DNA of 34,055 nucleotides from Flavobacteriaceae bacterium (GCA_030621915.1 JAUXGV010000009.1:1-34055), one strand, 5' to 3'. Shown: positions 1 through 11,177, numbered from the stretch's first letter. A program made the numbers and translations. The notes: a model not told the origin generated them from the sequence alone.

Positions 1-243
1 TATCCAATTTATAATTTTAAATTTGACAAAAAACTAAATGAATAACTAAAATCCTAACAAATTTATACCTCAAATTTATTTTTCGAGATGAGGTAGACAC
101 ACAAAGTTAGACACTACCTACTTTTAAAAGTTATACCATGACGATGCCATGCTAAAACTTTTAAAAAGTTGTATTTTATTGTAGTTTCAACCCTCATTAC
201 AAAGTTCCAATGCATAATTTGAGCTAAATATCAAGAAAAAATG

Positions 244-251
244 TAATTTTG
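244..251 (+). promoter_or_regulatory. Bacteroidota-type -7 element (TAATTTTG, consensus TAnnTTTG) for ileS, with TTG at 219-221
   Basis: TTG-N22-TAATTTTG located 28 nt upstream of the likely ATG at 279. Confidence 0.5.
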
Positions 252-278
252 CAAACCTAATGGAATTTGCAAGAAAAG

Positions 279-3200
279 ATGAGTAAGAAATTTAAAGAAT
301 ATAAAGGCTTGAACCTTGTTGATATAGCAAAAGAAACCCTGGATTTCTGGGAAGAAAATGATGTATTTCGCCAAAGTATCAGTTCGAGAGAAGGGCAACC
401 TCCTTTTGTATTTTTTGAGGGGCCACCATCAGCAAATGGACTACCAGGAATTCATCATATGATGGGAAGAGCCATTAAAGATATTTTTTGTAGGTATAAA
501 ACCATGCAAGGTTTTCAAGTTAAGAGAAAAGCAGGTTGGGATACGCATGGATTACCTATTGAATTGGGTGTTGAAAAAGAATTGGGAATTACCAAAGAAG
601 ATATTGGGAAAAAGATAAGTGTTGAGGATTACAATAAAGCTTGTAAAAAGGCCGTAATGAGATACACTGATATTTGGGAAAATCTTACTCGAAAAATGGG
701 GCATTGGGTTGATATGCAAGATCCTTATGTAACCTATGAGCCCAAATATATGGAAACGCTATGGTGGTTATTAAAGGAGATGTATAAAAAAAATCTTTTG
801 TATAAAGGATATACCATTCAACCCTATTCTCCTAAAGCAGGAACAGGATTAAGTTCACATGAATTGAATCAACCAGGAACTTATCAGGATATTACAGATA
901 CTACGGTTGTCGCGCAGTTCAAAATCCTATCCCCTGCCCTTTCCGAAGGGAAAATAGCAGACTCTTCTTATCCATGGGGAGATATAGAAGGTGATGTTTT
1001 TTTACTGGCATGGACAACAACTCCTTGGACACTTCCTTCAAATACCGCATTGACTGTTGGTAAAAAAATTGATTATGTAATAATAAAAACCTTTAATCAA
1101 TATACTTTCGAGCCTATAAATGTTATTCTTGCCAAGGCATTGGTAAATTATCAATTTGGTAAAAAATTTAAATCTGTTACAAATGAAGCGGAATTAAATA
1201 ATTACAATAATAATGATAAGGTCATTCCATATATGATTGTTGATCAATGTAAAGGCATTGATTTATTAGAAATAAAATATGAACAATTATTACCATTCGC
1301 CATGCCTTATAAAAATGCCGAAAATGCATTTAGGGTGATTGCAGGTGATTTTGTTACCACCGAAGATGGAACAGGTATTGTTCATACTGCACCCACTTTT
1401 GGTGCCGATGATGCTTTGGTAGCTAAACAAGCAAAACCTGAAGTACCACCAATGTTGGTTCTGGATGATAATGACAATCCAATCCCATTGGTTGATTTAC
1501 AGGGTAAGTTCACCAAACATGTGGGCGAATATTCAGGAAAATACGTTAAGAATGAATATTATGATGATGGCGCAGCACCTGATAAATCGGTTGATGTAGA
1601 ACTTGCAATTCAATTAAAAGTAGAAAATAAGGCCTTTAAAGTTGAAAAATATAAACACAGTTATCCCAATTGTTGGAGAACTGACAAGCCAATTTTATAT
1701 TACCCTTTAGACTCCTGGTTTATAAAGGTTACAGATAAGAGGGATAGAATGTATGAATTGAATCAATCTATCAATTGGAAACCAACATCAACTGGTGAAG
1801 GCAGGTTTGGTAATTGGCTACAAAATGCAAACGACTGGAATTTATCTCGATCACGTTTTTGGGGAACACCCTTACCCATTTGGAGAACAGATGACGGAAC
1901 AGAAGAAATTGTGATTGGTTCAGTAGCCGAATTAAAATCGGAAATGCAAAAATCAGTTTCTAAGGGTTATATGAAGCAGGATATTTATGCTGATTTTAAA
2001 ATTGAAGATATGAGTGACGAAAATTATGCAACCATTGATTTGCATAAAAGCATCGTCGATCAAATTATATTGGTATCTCCATTGGGAAAGCCAATGAAAA
2101 GAGAATCTGACTTGATAGATGTTTGGTTCGATTCTGGAGCTATGCCCTATGCCCAATGGCATTATCCTTTTGAGGGTGTTGAAAAAATAGACAATAATAA
2201 ATTTTTCCCTGCCGATTTTATTGCTGAAGGAGTAGATCAAACCAGAGGATGGTTTTATACGTTGCATGCCATATCGGTTATGAATTTTGACACAATTGCT
2301 TATAAAAATGTTGTTTCAAATGGATTGGTATTAGATAAAGAAGGTAAAAAAATGTCAAAAAGATTGGGCAATGCCGTTGATCCATTTATGACCATGGAAA
2401 AATATGGCCCTGATGCTACGCGGTGGTATATGATTTCAAATGCCAACCCATGGGATAATTTAAAATTTGATATGGAGGGCATTGAAGAGGTGCGTAGAAA
2501 ATTTTTCGGAACCTTATACAATACATATTCATTTTTTACTTTATATGCGAACATTGATAATTTTGGATATGATGAAGAAAATATCCACTCAAATAAGAGG
2601 CCAGAGATCGATCGTTGGATATTGTCAGAGTTAAATAGCCTGATTCAAAATGTGGAGAAATTCTATGAAGATTATGAGCCTACCAAGGTTGCTAGAGCTA
2701 TTCAATATTTTGTGTCGGAAAATTTAAGTAACTGGTATGTTAGATTAAGTAGAAGAAGATTTTGGAAAGGAGACTATCAAAAAGATAAGATTTCGGCCTA
2801 CCAGACCCTTTATACATGCTTATTATCTGTTGCAAAATTGGCTTCTCCGATTGCTCCTTTTTTTATGGATAATTTGTATAGAGATTTAACAGAAAAAACT
2901 TCAAAAAATAAATTTAGTTCTGTACATTTGGGTGAATTTCCAAAAGCAGATATATCTCTAATTGATGTAGCATTAGAAAGAAAAATGCAAAAGGCACAAG
3001 CAATATCCTCAATGGTATTGTCTTTGAGAAAAAAGGAGATGATTAAAGTTCGCCAGCCTTTGCAAAGAATTATGATTCCTGTTTTGGACGAACAGGATAG
3101 GGAGGACATTGAAGCTGTGTCTGATTTGATTTCTTCAGAAGTAAATGTTAAGGAAATTGAATTGATTAATGATGCTTCAGGAATATTGATTAAAAATATA

Positions 3201-3710
3201 AAACCAAACTTTAAAGTCCTTGGACCTAGATTTGGTAAAAATATGAGGTTAGCTTCTGCAGCTTTTCAAAACTTTACCGATAGTGATATCTCTAAAATTG
3301 AAAAGGAAGGTAGCTTAGAAGTTGATATAAATGGCAATTTGGAAATCATATTGTTAGAAGAAGTTGAAATAAAAACCAAGGATATTGAAGGGTGGTTAGT
3401 AGCAAATCAAGGCAATTTAACAGTAGCATTAGACGTTTCTATTTCTAAAGAGCTTCGTAATGAAGGGATCGCAAGAGAATTGGTGAATAGAATCCAGAAT
3501 TTAAGAAAAGAAAAAGGTCTTGAAGTTACAGATAAAATAAAATTATATATTAAAAAAGACGGAGTATTGGATGAAGCAGTTTCATCAAATGCATCATACA
3601 TTAAAGATGAAACTCTAACAAAAGAGTTAATTTTAAAAGAAAAAATTATTAATGGGAATAGTATCGAGTTTGACGATGTTAATACAATGCTACTATTAGA
3701 AAAAGTTTAG
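279..3710 (+). CDS. ileS: Isoleucyl-tRNA synthetase; ATG at 279 preferred over the TTG at 267
   Basis: Class I aaRS motifs: GPPSANGLPGIHHMMGR (HIGH-like) and KMSKRLGN (KMSKS); editing domain WTTTPWTLPSNTAL; ~1143 aa. Confidence 0.97.
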   Translation: MSKKFKEYKGLNLVDIAKETLDFWEENDVFRQSISSREGQPPFVFFEGPPSANGLPGIHHMMGRAIKDIFCRYKTMQGFQVKRKAGWDTHGLPIELGVEKELGITKEDIGKKISVEDYNKACKKAVMRYTDIWENLTRKMGHWVDMQDPYVTYEPKYMETLWWLLKEMYKKNLLYKGYTIQPYSPKAGTGLSSHELNQPGTYQDITDTTVVAQFKILSPALSEGKIADSSYPWGDIEGDVFLLAWTTTPWTLPSNTALTVGKKIDYVIIKTFNQYTFEPINVILAKALVNYQFGKKFKSVTNEAELNNYNNNDKVIPYMIVDQCKGIDLLEIKYEQLLPFAMPYKNAENAFRVIAGDFVTTEDGTGIVHTAPTFGADDALVAKQAKPEVPPMLVLDDNDNPIPLVDLQGKFTKHVGEYSGKYVKNEYYDDGAAPDKSVDVELAIQLKVENKAFKVEKYKHSYPNCWRTDKPILYYPLDSWFIKVTDKRDRMYELNQSINWKPTSTGEGRFGNWLQNANDWNLSRSRFWGTPLPIWRTDDGTEEIVIGSVAELKSEMQKSVSKGYMKQDIYADFKIEDMSDENYATIDLHKSIVDQIILVSPLGKPMKRESDLIDVWFDSGAMPYAQWHYPFEGVEKIDNNKFFPADFIAEGVDQTRGWFYTLHAISVMNFDTIAYKNVVSNGLVLDKEGKKMSKRLGNAVDPFMTMEKYGPDATRWYMISNANPWDNLKFDMEGIEEVRRKFFGTLYNTYSFFTLYANIDNFGYDEENIHSNKRPEIDRWILSELNSLIQNVEKFYEDYEPTKVARAIQYFVSENLSNWYVRLSRRRFWKGDYQKDKISAYQTLYTCLLSVAKLASPIAPFFMDNLYRDLTEKTSKNKFSSVHLGEFPKADISLIDVALERKMQKAQAISSMVLSLRKKEMIKVRQPLQRIMIPVLDEQDREDIEAVSDLISSEVNVKEIELINDASGILIKNIKPNFKVLGPRFGKNMRLASAAFQNFTDSDISKIEKEGSLEVDINGNLEIILLEEVEIKTKDIEGWLVANQGNLTVALDVSISKELRNEGIARELVNRIQNLRKEKGLEVTDKIKLYIKKDGVLDEAVSSNASYIKDETLTKELILKEKIINGNSIEFDDVNTMLLLEKV

Positions 3711-3714
3711 AAAA

Positions 3715-4095
3715 ATGAACGAAACAAAAATTAGATATTCTGATAAAGAATTGGAAGAATTCAGATTGATTATTGAAGAAAAAATCAGACATTCTGAAAA
3801 AGATTTGGCATTAATTGAAAGTTCCTATAAAAACGATAGTAACAATGGAACTGATGATACCTCACCTACGTTTAAAGCATTTGAAGAAGGGTCAGAAACT
3901 ATGTCAAAAGAGGCGAATGTTCAATTGGCAATTCGTCAGGAAAAATTTATCCGTGATTTAAAGAATGCCATTTTACGCATTGAGAATAAATCGTATGGAA
4001 TTTGTAGGGTAAGCGGGAAATTAATTAAAAAGGAACGTTTGAAATTAGTTCCTCATGCAACTTTGAGCATTGACGCAAAAAGGCAACAACATTAA
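3715..4095 (+). CDS. TraR/DksA family protein, degenerate zinc finger
   Basis: C-terminal YGICRVSGKLIKKERLKLVPHATLSIDAK matches the short Bacteroidota DksA/TraR-like family; sits directly downstream of ileS. Confidence 0.85.
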   Translation: MNETKIRYSDKELEEFRLIIEEKIRHSEKDLALIESSYKNDSNNGTDDTSPTFKAFEEGSETMSKEANVQLAIRQEKFIRDLKNAILRIENKSYGICRVSGKLIKKERLKLVPHATLSIDAKRQQH

Positions 4096-4783
4096 TAGGT
4101 ACAAATCAAATTTGATTATAAAAGGATTAAGTTTTTTAATCCTTTTGTTTTTTGTTGGAAATGCCTTCGCCCAAAAAATATATAAAAAATCAATATCCAG
4201 TAATTCCAAGGAAATATTTATAGAATTTGATATTATTGATCATCTTGAATTAATTGTTTTAGATGAACAAAATTCGATTACCATCATTGCTGAAAGTGAA
4301 GACAAAATAGCTCAAGATTTTGTATTGGAAGAAGATAGCGGGTTTGTTTTAATAAAAGGAAAAAACAATTCATTTGTAGACAACCAAGAAAATATTAATA
4401 AATTTTGCAATATTCAACCCATCTACAGTTCGTATAAAATCAAAATTCCACCTGATAGAATTTTAAATGTTACTTTTTCTGAAGGCAATTTTTACGCAAA
4501 CTCTTTTAAAGGTAGTTTGAACTTAAAACTAAATGAGGGTATTGTTAAAATAAATGATTTTAAAGGCAATATAAATGTTCAAATGACTGGCGGTAACATG
4601 TATTGTAATGGGATTGAAAATGTAAATATTGATGTTAAGTCAAACCTTGGTTTTGTGTCTTCTGAATTATTTATAGAAGATAAGAATCAACTGACCCACG
4701 AAATTAAGGATCTTTTTGGGAAAGCTCTAAATGAGTTAAAAGTCAGAGCAATTTCAGCAAATATTCATTTAAAAGCTAAATAA
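4070..4783 (+). CDS. Exported hypothetical protein, possibly beta-helical (DUF2807/GIN-like)
   Basis: Hydrophobic signal peptide (LIIKGLSFLILLFFVGNAFAQ) and repetitive beta-strand pattern (LKLNEGIVKINDFKGNINVQMTGGN); the start is uncertain (TTG, overlaps the upstream ORF). Confidence 0.55.
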   Translation: MTQKGNNINRYKSNLIIKGLSFLILLFFVGNAFAQKIYKKSISSNSKEIFIEFDIIDHLELIVLDEQNSITIIAESEDKIAQDFVLEEDSGFVLIKGKNNSFVDNQENINKFCNIQPIYSSYKIKIPPDRILNVTFSEGNFYANSFKGSLNLKLNEGIVKINDFKGNINVQMTGGNMYCNGIENVNIDVKSNLGFVSSELFIEDKNQLTHEIKDLFGKALNELKVRAISANIHLKAK

Positions 4784-4814
4784 TTAGTATCATTGTAAAA
4801 TTTTTAAAAGCACA

Positions 4815-5492
4815 ATGAAAAAAGCTATTTTTATAATATCCATAGTTTTATTGATTGATCAAATAACTAAAATTTATATCAAAACTCATTTTGTATTAAG
4901 TGAGGAAATAAAAGTTTTTGGTTTGGATTGGTTTCGTATTCATTTTTTGGAAAATAATGGTATGGCATGGGGCAAAGAATTTGGTGGAAAATCAGGAAAA
5001 TTATTTCTTACATTGTTTCGATTGGTAGCCATTTCTGGCATTGGATATTGGCTATATGGCGCAATAAAAAATAAAATGCCCAATGTTTTAATTATTGCAA
5101 TATCCTTAATATTTGCAGGCGCTTTTGGTAATATTATAGATTCTGTTTTCTACGGAATATTTTTTAGTGACAGTTATAGACAAATTGCTACTTTTCTTCC
5201 AGCAGAAGGTGGTTACAATCCTCTTTTTTATGGTAAGGTTGTAGATATGATTTATATGCCTGTTATAGACACCATGCTACCAGATTGGATACCAAGTATT
5301 GGTTTTAACTTTCCAGAGTGGTTACCAGCAATTGGAGGTAATCATTTCTCCTTATTTGAAAACAGACATTTTACTTTTTTTGATCCAGTTTTTAATATTG
5401 CGGACATGGCTATAAGTAGTGGTGTAGGAATTTTAATTGTTTTTAACAAAAAAACTTTTCCAAAAAAAGAGAAAAAGGAAGAGATTAATTAG
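4815..5492 (+). CDS. lspA: Lipoprotein signal peptidase (signal peptidase II), Bacteroidota long form
   Basis: IDQITKIYIKTHF, NNGMAWG, GAFGNIIDS, FNIADMAIS: catalytic Asp motifs and TM layout. Confidence 0.93.
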   Translation: MKKAIFIISIVLLIDQITKIYIKTHFVLSEEIKVFGLDWFRIHFLENNGMAWGKEFGGKSGKLFLTLFRLVAISGIGYWLYGAIKNKMPNVLIIAISLIFAGAFGNIIDSVFYGIFFSDSYRQIATFLPAEGGYNPLFYGKVVDMIYMPVIDTMLPDWIPSIGFNFPEWLPAIGGNHFSLFENRHFTFFDPVFNIADMAISSGVGILIVFNKKTFPKKEKKEEIN

Positions 5493-6724
5493 CCATTAAT
5501 ATCTTTCAATTCATTAATTAATTGCATAAGGTTGTCAATTTCAACATGATCCATGATAACCACCTTGTACCAATTATTATTGTTGTTATGTTGTTCTGGT
5601 ACCAAATCATATTTTAATGCTAGATCATGAGGTATGTGGTCAGCGCGCATAGTAACGATGTTCATATTTTCTTCCCGATAATATATAATATTCAAGGCAT
5701 CCAATTGCCTACAGAACCAACGGGTTCTCATTAATAAAACACTTATTTTTTCGTACCATCCATAAGGTCCATAGGTTAATAAGATCATATAAACAGCAAT
5801 GGCATTGGCACCCGAACGACTACCACAAAGGGTCAGATCCATGCCTTCAACATACTCAGCTTCTTTGGTTAAAACATTTTCTATCAATCCTTTTTTACAA
5901 ATAAATATTCCCGTTCCATAAGGAGATTGCAACATTTTATGTGCGTCAATGGTAATGGAACTTATTTTTGGATTTAAAAAGTTAATGGTGGATTTTTTAT
6001 TGCTAAATGGATATACAAAACCGCCATAAGCACCATCAATATGAAGCTTATATTGGAGATTGTGTTTTTCCAATAAATCGGTGTAAATATCTGGATCATC
6101 TACTGAACCAAACATAGTGGTTGCCATATTGGAGATAACGATAAAATATTTTTTACCCTTGTCAGTGGCATTTTTCACAATCTCTTCAAGTGCACTTTCA
6201 TCAATTTTTCTGTTTTCAAAATGAACTGGGACTTGCAATAAATCAATATTTAAAAGATTTGAGCCCTTAGGAATTGAATAATGAGTGTCTTGAGATGCTA
6301 AAATGGCGATTTCATTATTTTGGGCATCAAAATGATGGTTAAAATAGTTCCTAAAAATCCACATGGCTTGAATATTTGCTTCAGTGCCTCCCGGAGAAAT
6401 ATATCCATCAAATTGTTCCGATTTCATTTTAAAAACATCTACAGCCAATATCCGCAATACTTCTCTTTCGATCTCTTGAGTTCCTTTAAAAGCCTTTTCC
6501 GAACTTCCATAAGTATGGCATCCAATATGATTGGGATTGGCAACATAGGTTTTTAATGTTGGAGCATCTTTTAAAAAAGGAGCATCACTGTAAAAAACCT
6601 TATCATCCAATTTTGAAGCGGGATAACCTAATGAAGTATCATTAGAAAAATCAACATTTTCGTTTAGAGCCAATTCAATTCTTTCCTGAATTTTTTGATG
6701 ACTCATTTTTTTCCAATATTTCAT
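5489..6724 (-). CDS. Pyridoxal-phosphate-dependent group II decarboxylase (histidine/aromatic amino acid decarboxylase-like)
   Basis: ISPGGTEANIQAMW, HIDGAYGGFVYPF, SITIDAHKMLQSPYGTGIF (PLP lysine in HK). Confidence 0.8.
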   Translation of the reverse strand: MKYWKKMSHQKIQERIELALNENVDFSNDTSLGYPASKLDDKVFYSDAPFLKDAPTLKTYVANPNHIGCHTYGSSEKAFKGTQEIEREVLRILAVDVFKMKSEQFDGYISPGGTEANIQAMWIFRNYFNHHFDAQNNEIAILASQDTHYSIPKGSNLLNIDLLQVPVHFENRKIDESALEEIVKNATDKGKKYFIVISNMATTMFGSVDDPDIYTDLLEKHNLQYKLHIDGAYGGFVYPFSNKKSTINFLNPKISSITIDAHKMLQSPYGTGIFICKKGLIENVLTKEAEYVEGMDLTLCGSRSGANAIAVYMILLTYGPYGWYEKISVLLMRTRWFCRQLDALNIIYYREENMNIVTMRADHIPHDLALKYDLVPEQHNNNNNWYKVVIMDHVEIDNLMQLINELKDING

Positions 6725-7010
6725 AGTTTAAATATTTTTAGAATATGTCTTATTTATTGGTAAATTTATAATCGTCAAAATTACAAATTCAATATTTTAA
6801 AACCTTCTATTAAAGCAAGTATGCAGTAATTTGTTTGTACTTTTATGAAAAGATATATTATTTATTCGTTAGTTTGTTTTATTGATTTTTTTAAAGACAT
6901 ATTGCTGAATGAAAATGAATTATTTATCATATTTAGTATGGATTTTTCAAATGAAAAAATAATCAACAGAATATAGATTTCTAAATGTTAATATTAAATA
7001 ATAGGTAGAT

Positions 7011-8798
7011 TTGAGTCTAGATGTGCAAATAAAATCCCTACCAAATTTACCCGGTGTTTATCAGTATTATGATAAGGAAGGTAAAATATTGTATGTAGGC
7101 AAAGCCAAGAATTTAAAGAAAAGAGTTGCTTCATATTTTAATAAAAATCATGAAATTGGTAAAACACGGGTACTAGTTAAGAAAATTGTTGAGATCAAAC
7201 ATATTGTGGTAGAAACTGAAACCGATGCCTTACTTTTAGAAAATAACCTAATAAAAAAATATCAACCCCGATATAATATCATGTTAAAGGATGACAAAAC
7301 CTATCCTTGGATATGTATCAAGAAAGAACCTTTTTCCAGAATATTTTTAACCAGAACTTTATTAAAAGATGGGTCTGAGTATTTCGGACCTTTTACCTCT
7401 GTTAGATCCGCTAGAGCATTGTTATCCTTAATTAAGGAGATATATCCATTGCGAACATGTGCTTATAATTTATCCCAACAGAATATTGCAGGTAAGAAGT
7501 ATAAAATATGTTTAGAATATCATATTAAAAATTGCAAAGGGCCCTGTGAAGGATTACAATTAGAAGAAGATTATTTAGAAGATGTTAAGGAAATTAGAAA
7601 TATTATCAAAGGTAATTTTAAAACTTCTCTTAAAAAGTTTGAATCCTTAATGTATGAATTCTCTGCAAAGTCGGATTTTGAAGAAGCTCAAAAAATTAAG
7701 GATAAAATTGACCAATTAAGTAATTATCAATCAAGATCTACAATAGTGAACCCTTCAATCAATAATGTTGATGTATTTTCAATAGTCTCTGATGAGAGTT
7801 TTGCCTATATTAATTTTCTTAAAATTGCAAATGGTTCTATTATTCAGTCCAATACCATTGAAATAAAAAAGAAATTGGATGAAACTGATAAATTATTATT
7901 GGAATTGGCCATTGTTGAGATTAGACATCGATTTAATTCAATTTCAACAGAAATATATGTTCCTTTCAAAGTGGCTATTGGAAATGAAATTAAGGTAACT
8001 ATTCCCAAATTAGGTGATAAAAAAAGAATTGTAGAATTATCCACAAGAAATGCAAAATATTATAGGCAGGAGCAATTCAAACAAATACAAATTATTGACC
8101 CGGACAGACATACAAACCGGATTATGAAACAAATGCAAAAGGATCTGAGGTTACAGGAAGAACCCAGGCATATTGAATGTTTTGATAATTCAAATATTCA
8201 AGGAACAAATCCCGTTGCAGCATGTGTTGTATTTAAAAATGGAAAACCATTTAAAAAAGACTACCGACATTTCAATATTAAAACCGTTCAAGGTCCAGAT
8301 GATTTTGCCTCTATGGAAGAAGTGGTTCACAGGCGTTATAAAAGGCTTATAGATGAAGAGCAGGAATTACCTCAATTAATTGTGATTGATGGCGGAAAAG
8401 GCCAGTTGTCTTCATCAGTAAAAAGTTTAGATATATTGGGACTTAGAGGTAAAATTGCTATTATTGGAATTGCGAAACGATTGGAAGAAATATATTATCC
8501 AGATGACTCAATACCTTTGTACCTTGACAAAAAATCAGAAACATTAAAAATAATTCAACAGTTGAGAAATGAGGCGCATCGTTTTGGAATAATACACCAT
8601 AGAAATAAAAGAAGTAAAGGTGCCATACAAACTGAATTGTCCAATATTGATGGAATTGGCGAGAAAACAATTGTCAAATTATTAAAAAAATATAAGTCAG
8701 TAAAACGGATACAGGAACTTACCATAGATGAATTAAATAAAATAATAAGTGAAGACAGAGCTCATAAAATATTCAATTATTTTCATCGGGAGAAATAG
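7011..8798 (+). CDS. uvrC: UvrABC system protein C (TTG start)
   Basis: GIY-YIG domain (LPGVYQYYDKEGKILYVGKAKNLKKRV), UVR motif, ECFDNSNIQGTNPVAACVVF, DGGKGQL, C-terminal HhH. Confidence 0.97.
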   Translation: MSLDVQIKSLPNLPGVYQYYDKEGKILYVGKAKNLKKRVASYFNKNHEIGKTRVLVKKIVEIKHIVVETETDALLLENNLIKKYQPRYNIMLKDDKTYPWICIKKEPFSRIFLTRTLLKDGSEYFGPFTSVRSARALLSLIKEIYPLRTCAYNLSQQNIAGKKYKICLEYHIKNCKGPCEGLQLEEDYLEDVKEIRNIIKGNFKTSLKKFESLMYEFSAKSDFEEAQKIKDKIDQLSNYQSRSTIVNPSINNVDVFSIVSDESFAYINFLKIANGSIIQSNTIEIKKKLDETDKLLLELAIVEIRHRFNSISTEIYVPFKVAIGNEIKVTIPKLGDKKRIVELSTRNAKYYRQEQFKQIQIIDPDRHTNRIMKQMQKDLRLQEEPRHIECFDNSNIQGTNPVAACVVFKNGKPFKKDYRHFNIKTVQGPDDFASMEEVVHRRYKRLIDEEQELPQLIVIDGGKGQLSSSVKSLDILGLRGKIAIIGIAKRLEEIYYPDDSIPLYLDKKSETLKIIQQLRNEAHRFGIIHHRNKRSKGAIQTELSNIDGIGEKTIVKLLKKYKSVKRIQELTIDELNKIISEDRAHKIFNYFHREK

Positions 8799-8819
8799 AT
8801 TTATTCCTAATTTTATCGG

Positions 8820-11039
8820 ATGAGAAGACTTCTACTTTTAGCATTGATTCTAATACCAATTTTTAGTGTTGCTCAGGAGAAAGATTCGACAAAAAAAAAC
8901 ATTAAAGTTGGTTTGGTATTAAGTGGGGGAGGAGCAAAAGGGTATGCTCATGTAGGAGTTTTGAAGGTTCTGGAAGAAGCTGGAGTACAAATTGACTATA
9001 TTGGAGGAACTAGTATGGGGGCTATAATTGGAGGCCTATATGCTTCAGGGTATAATGCCCGGCAATTAGATTCGATTTTAAGAGTCCATGATTTTTCTGA
9101 ATTAACCAAGGATGAAGTGCCTAGAGAAGCTTATTCTTTTTATCAAAAAGAAAACAAAGGAAAATATGCCATTACCCTTCCTATTAATAAGTGGAAAATT
9201 GAGCTGCCAAAATCTATTTCAAAAGGACAAAATATTTTCAATCTTTTTTCTCAATTAACAGAACATGTTCATCAAGTTGAGGATTTTAGTAAATTACCCA
9301 TCCCATTTTATTGTATAGGAACAAATCTAGAAACAGGAGAAGAGATTGTGATGGATCATGGTTTTTTACCGCAGGCTATTCGAGCCAGTAGTTCTTTCCC
9401 TTCTGTTTATTCACCAGTCAAAATTGGCGGTAAGGTGATTGTAGATGGTGGACTTGTAAATAATTATCCAATTGAAATTTTAGAGAATAAAGATATAGAT
9501 TATATTATTGGTGTAAATGTACAAGGAGAATTGCGTACCAGCGATCAGTTAAATTCTGCTCCTGACATATTAATGCAAATAGCAGGATACCAGATGTATA
9601 GGGGTCTTGACAAGAAGGCAGCAATGACTGATTTGTACTTGAAACCGGAATTGTCGGAATATGGCGAATTTTCGTTTGACGACGTAGATGAAATAATTAA
9701 AGCGGGTGAGGTTGTTGCAAGAGAACATTTAATTGAAATAAATAAAATTGCAAGCGTACAAATTGGAACTAGCCAAGTAAAAATAGTGGATTTGGATTTA
9801 ATTAAGGATGAAAAAGAGATTGATATAAAAGAAATTGAAATTCAAGGAAATGTAAACTATAAGGAAAACTATTTATTGGACAAGCTGAATATAAAAGCTG
9901 GTGAAACGGTAAGCCATAAAAAATTTATTAAAGGAATTGAAGCGTTATCCGCTACAGATAATTTTGAAAGTATTCAATATAAATTTATATCAAAGGATGA
10001 TGGAGTAAAGGTTGAAATTAAATTGGTTGAAAATGAGGTTTCAACATTTATAAAGTTTGGAGCTCATTATGATGATTTGTATAAAACAGGGATATTGGTC
10101 AATCTTACGATGAAACATCCTTTGTTTAAAAATGATTTTTTATCTGCAGATTTTGTTATTGGAGATAATTTAAGATATAACTTGGATTACTTTATGGATA
10201 ATGGTTCTAATTTGAGCTATGGTGTTCATGCATATTTTAATACCTTTGATGTTAACTTGTTTTTTGGTGAAGATCCAGATAATTCTGGATTAAAAGTTCC
10301 TTCAAAATATACCGATATTACCACACAATTTTATCTGCAAACTTCCTTTTTAAAAAATAGTGCATTAAGTGCGGGTGTGGAGTATAAGGAGTTAAAACTT
10401 TACAGGGGTATTGTAGTTGATGGCGTGACAGGTAAACAATATTTCGAAAATAGTGCTTATGGTAATATTTTTGCAAAATTAATTTTTGACAGTTATAATT
10501 CCGATTATTTCCCAAAAAAAGGATTTTATTTTGAAGCTAATTATAGAGCATATTTAATAGCTTTTTATTCAGATTATGATTTCCAATCTTTTTCTCAGCT
10601 ATATGGTAATGCGGGTTATGCCTTTACCTTTTTTGACAAATTGACTTTCCATTTATCAGGGTCAATTGGTGCTACAATAGGTGATAATGGTAAAGAAATT
10701 CATAATTATATATTGGGTGGTAATAATGAAAATTTTATAAACACCTTTGATAAATTTTATGGATATGATGTTGCCGATTTATCTGCTTCCTCTTATATAA
10801 AATCAGATTTTACAGTTCGTTATGAAATTTTTAAAAAGAATTATGTATCGTTTACAAGTAATTTTGTCGAAGTTGATGATAATTTATGGAATGATTTTGA
10901 TTTTTTTCAAAATATAAAAACAGGTTATGCCTTAGGATATGGTATGAAAACTATCATTGGTCCTATTGAAGTAAAATATTCATGGCGGCCAACAGATAAA
11001 CAAAATTTTTGGTATTTTAATTTAGGATATTGGTTTTGA
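8820..11039 (+). CDS. Patatin-like phospholipase with POTRA and outer-membrane beta-barrel (PlpD-like)
   Basis: GGGAKGYAHVGVL oxyanion hole, GTSMGA nucleophile elbow, DGGLVNNYP; C-terminal half barrel-like, ending in an aromatic residue (YWF). Confidence 0.9.
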   Translation: MRRLLLLALILIPIFSVAQEKDSTKKNIKVGLVLSGGGAKGYAHVGVLKVLEEAGVQIDYIGGTSMGAIIGGLYASGYNARQLDSILRVHDFSELTKDEVPREAYSFYQKENKGKYAITLPINKWKIELPKSISKGQNIFNLFSQLTEHVHQVEDFSKLPIPFYCIGTNLETGEEIVMDHGFLPQAIRASSSFPSVYSPVKIGGKVIVDGGLVNNYPIEILENKDIDYIIGVNVQGELRTSDQLNSAPDILMQIAGYQMYRGLDKKAAMTDLYLKPELSEYGEFSFDDVDEIIKAGEVVAREHLIEINKIASVQIGTSQVKIVDLDLIKDEKEIDIKEIEIQGNVNYKENYLLDKLNIKAGETVSHKKFIKGIEALSATDNFESIQYKFISKDDGVKVEIKLVENEVSTFIKFGAHYDDLYKTGILVNLTMKHPLFKNDFLSADFVIGDNLRYNLDYFMDNGSNLSYGVHAYFNTFDVNLFFGEDPDNSGLKVPSKYTDITTQFYLQTSFLKNSALSAGVEYKELKLYRGIVVDGVTGKQYFENSAYGNIFAKLIFDSYNSDYFPKKGFYFEANYRAYLIAFYSDYDFQSFSQLYGNAGYAFTFFDKLTFHLSGSIGATIGDNGKEIHNYILGGNNENFINTFDKFYGYDVADLSASSYIKSDFTVRYEIFKKNYVSFTSNFVEVDDNLWNDFDFFQNIKTGYALGYGMKTIIGPIEVKYSWRPTDKQNFWYFNLGYWF

Positions 11040-11177
11040 GCCAAAAATATATGTAGTTTTTCATATCGAAAATTTGGTTCGGTATTGGTGCTGATAAAAA
11101 ATTACTTTTCGTACTGTTTCCGAGGGCAATTCAAAGAAAATCATTTTGAATACTAAATGAAAGAAATTCTTGGCAAT

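Noticed and set aside
1953-3601. Minus-strand ORFs inside ileS (1953-2267, 2300-2554, 2810-3109, 3407-3601)
   Set aside because: Antisense to a clear ileS frame, no recognisable domains; expected by-products of a long AT-rich CDS.
7383-7392. TTTCGGAC in uvrC as a third copy of the CTTTCGGACAA element
   Set aside because: Only the short core matches, it is within coding sequence, and the flanking blocks are absent.
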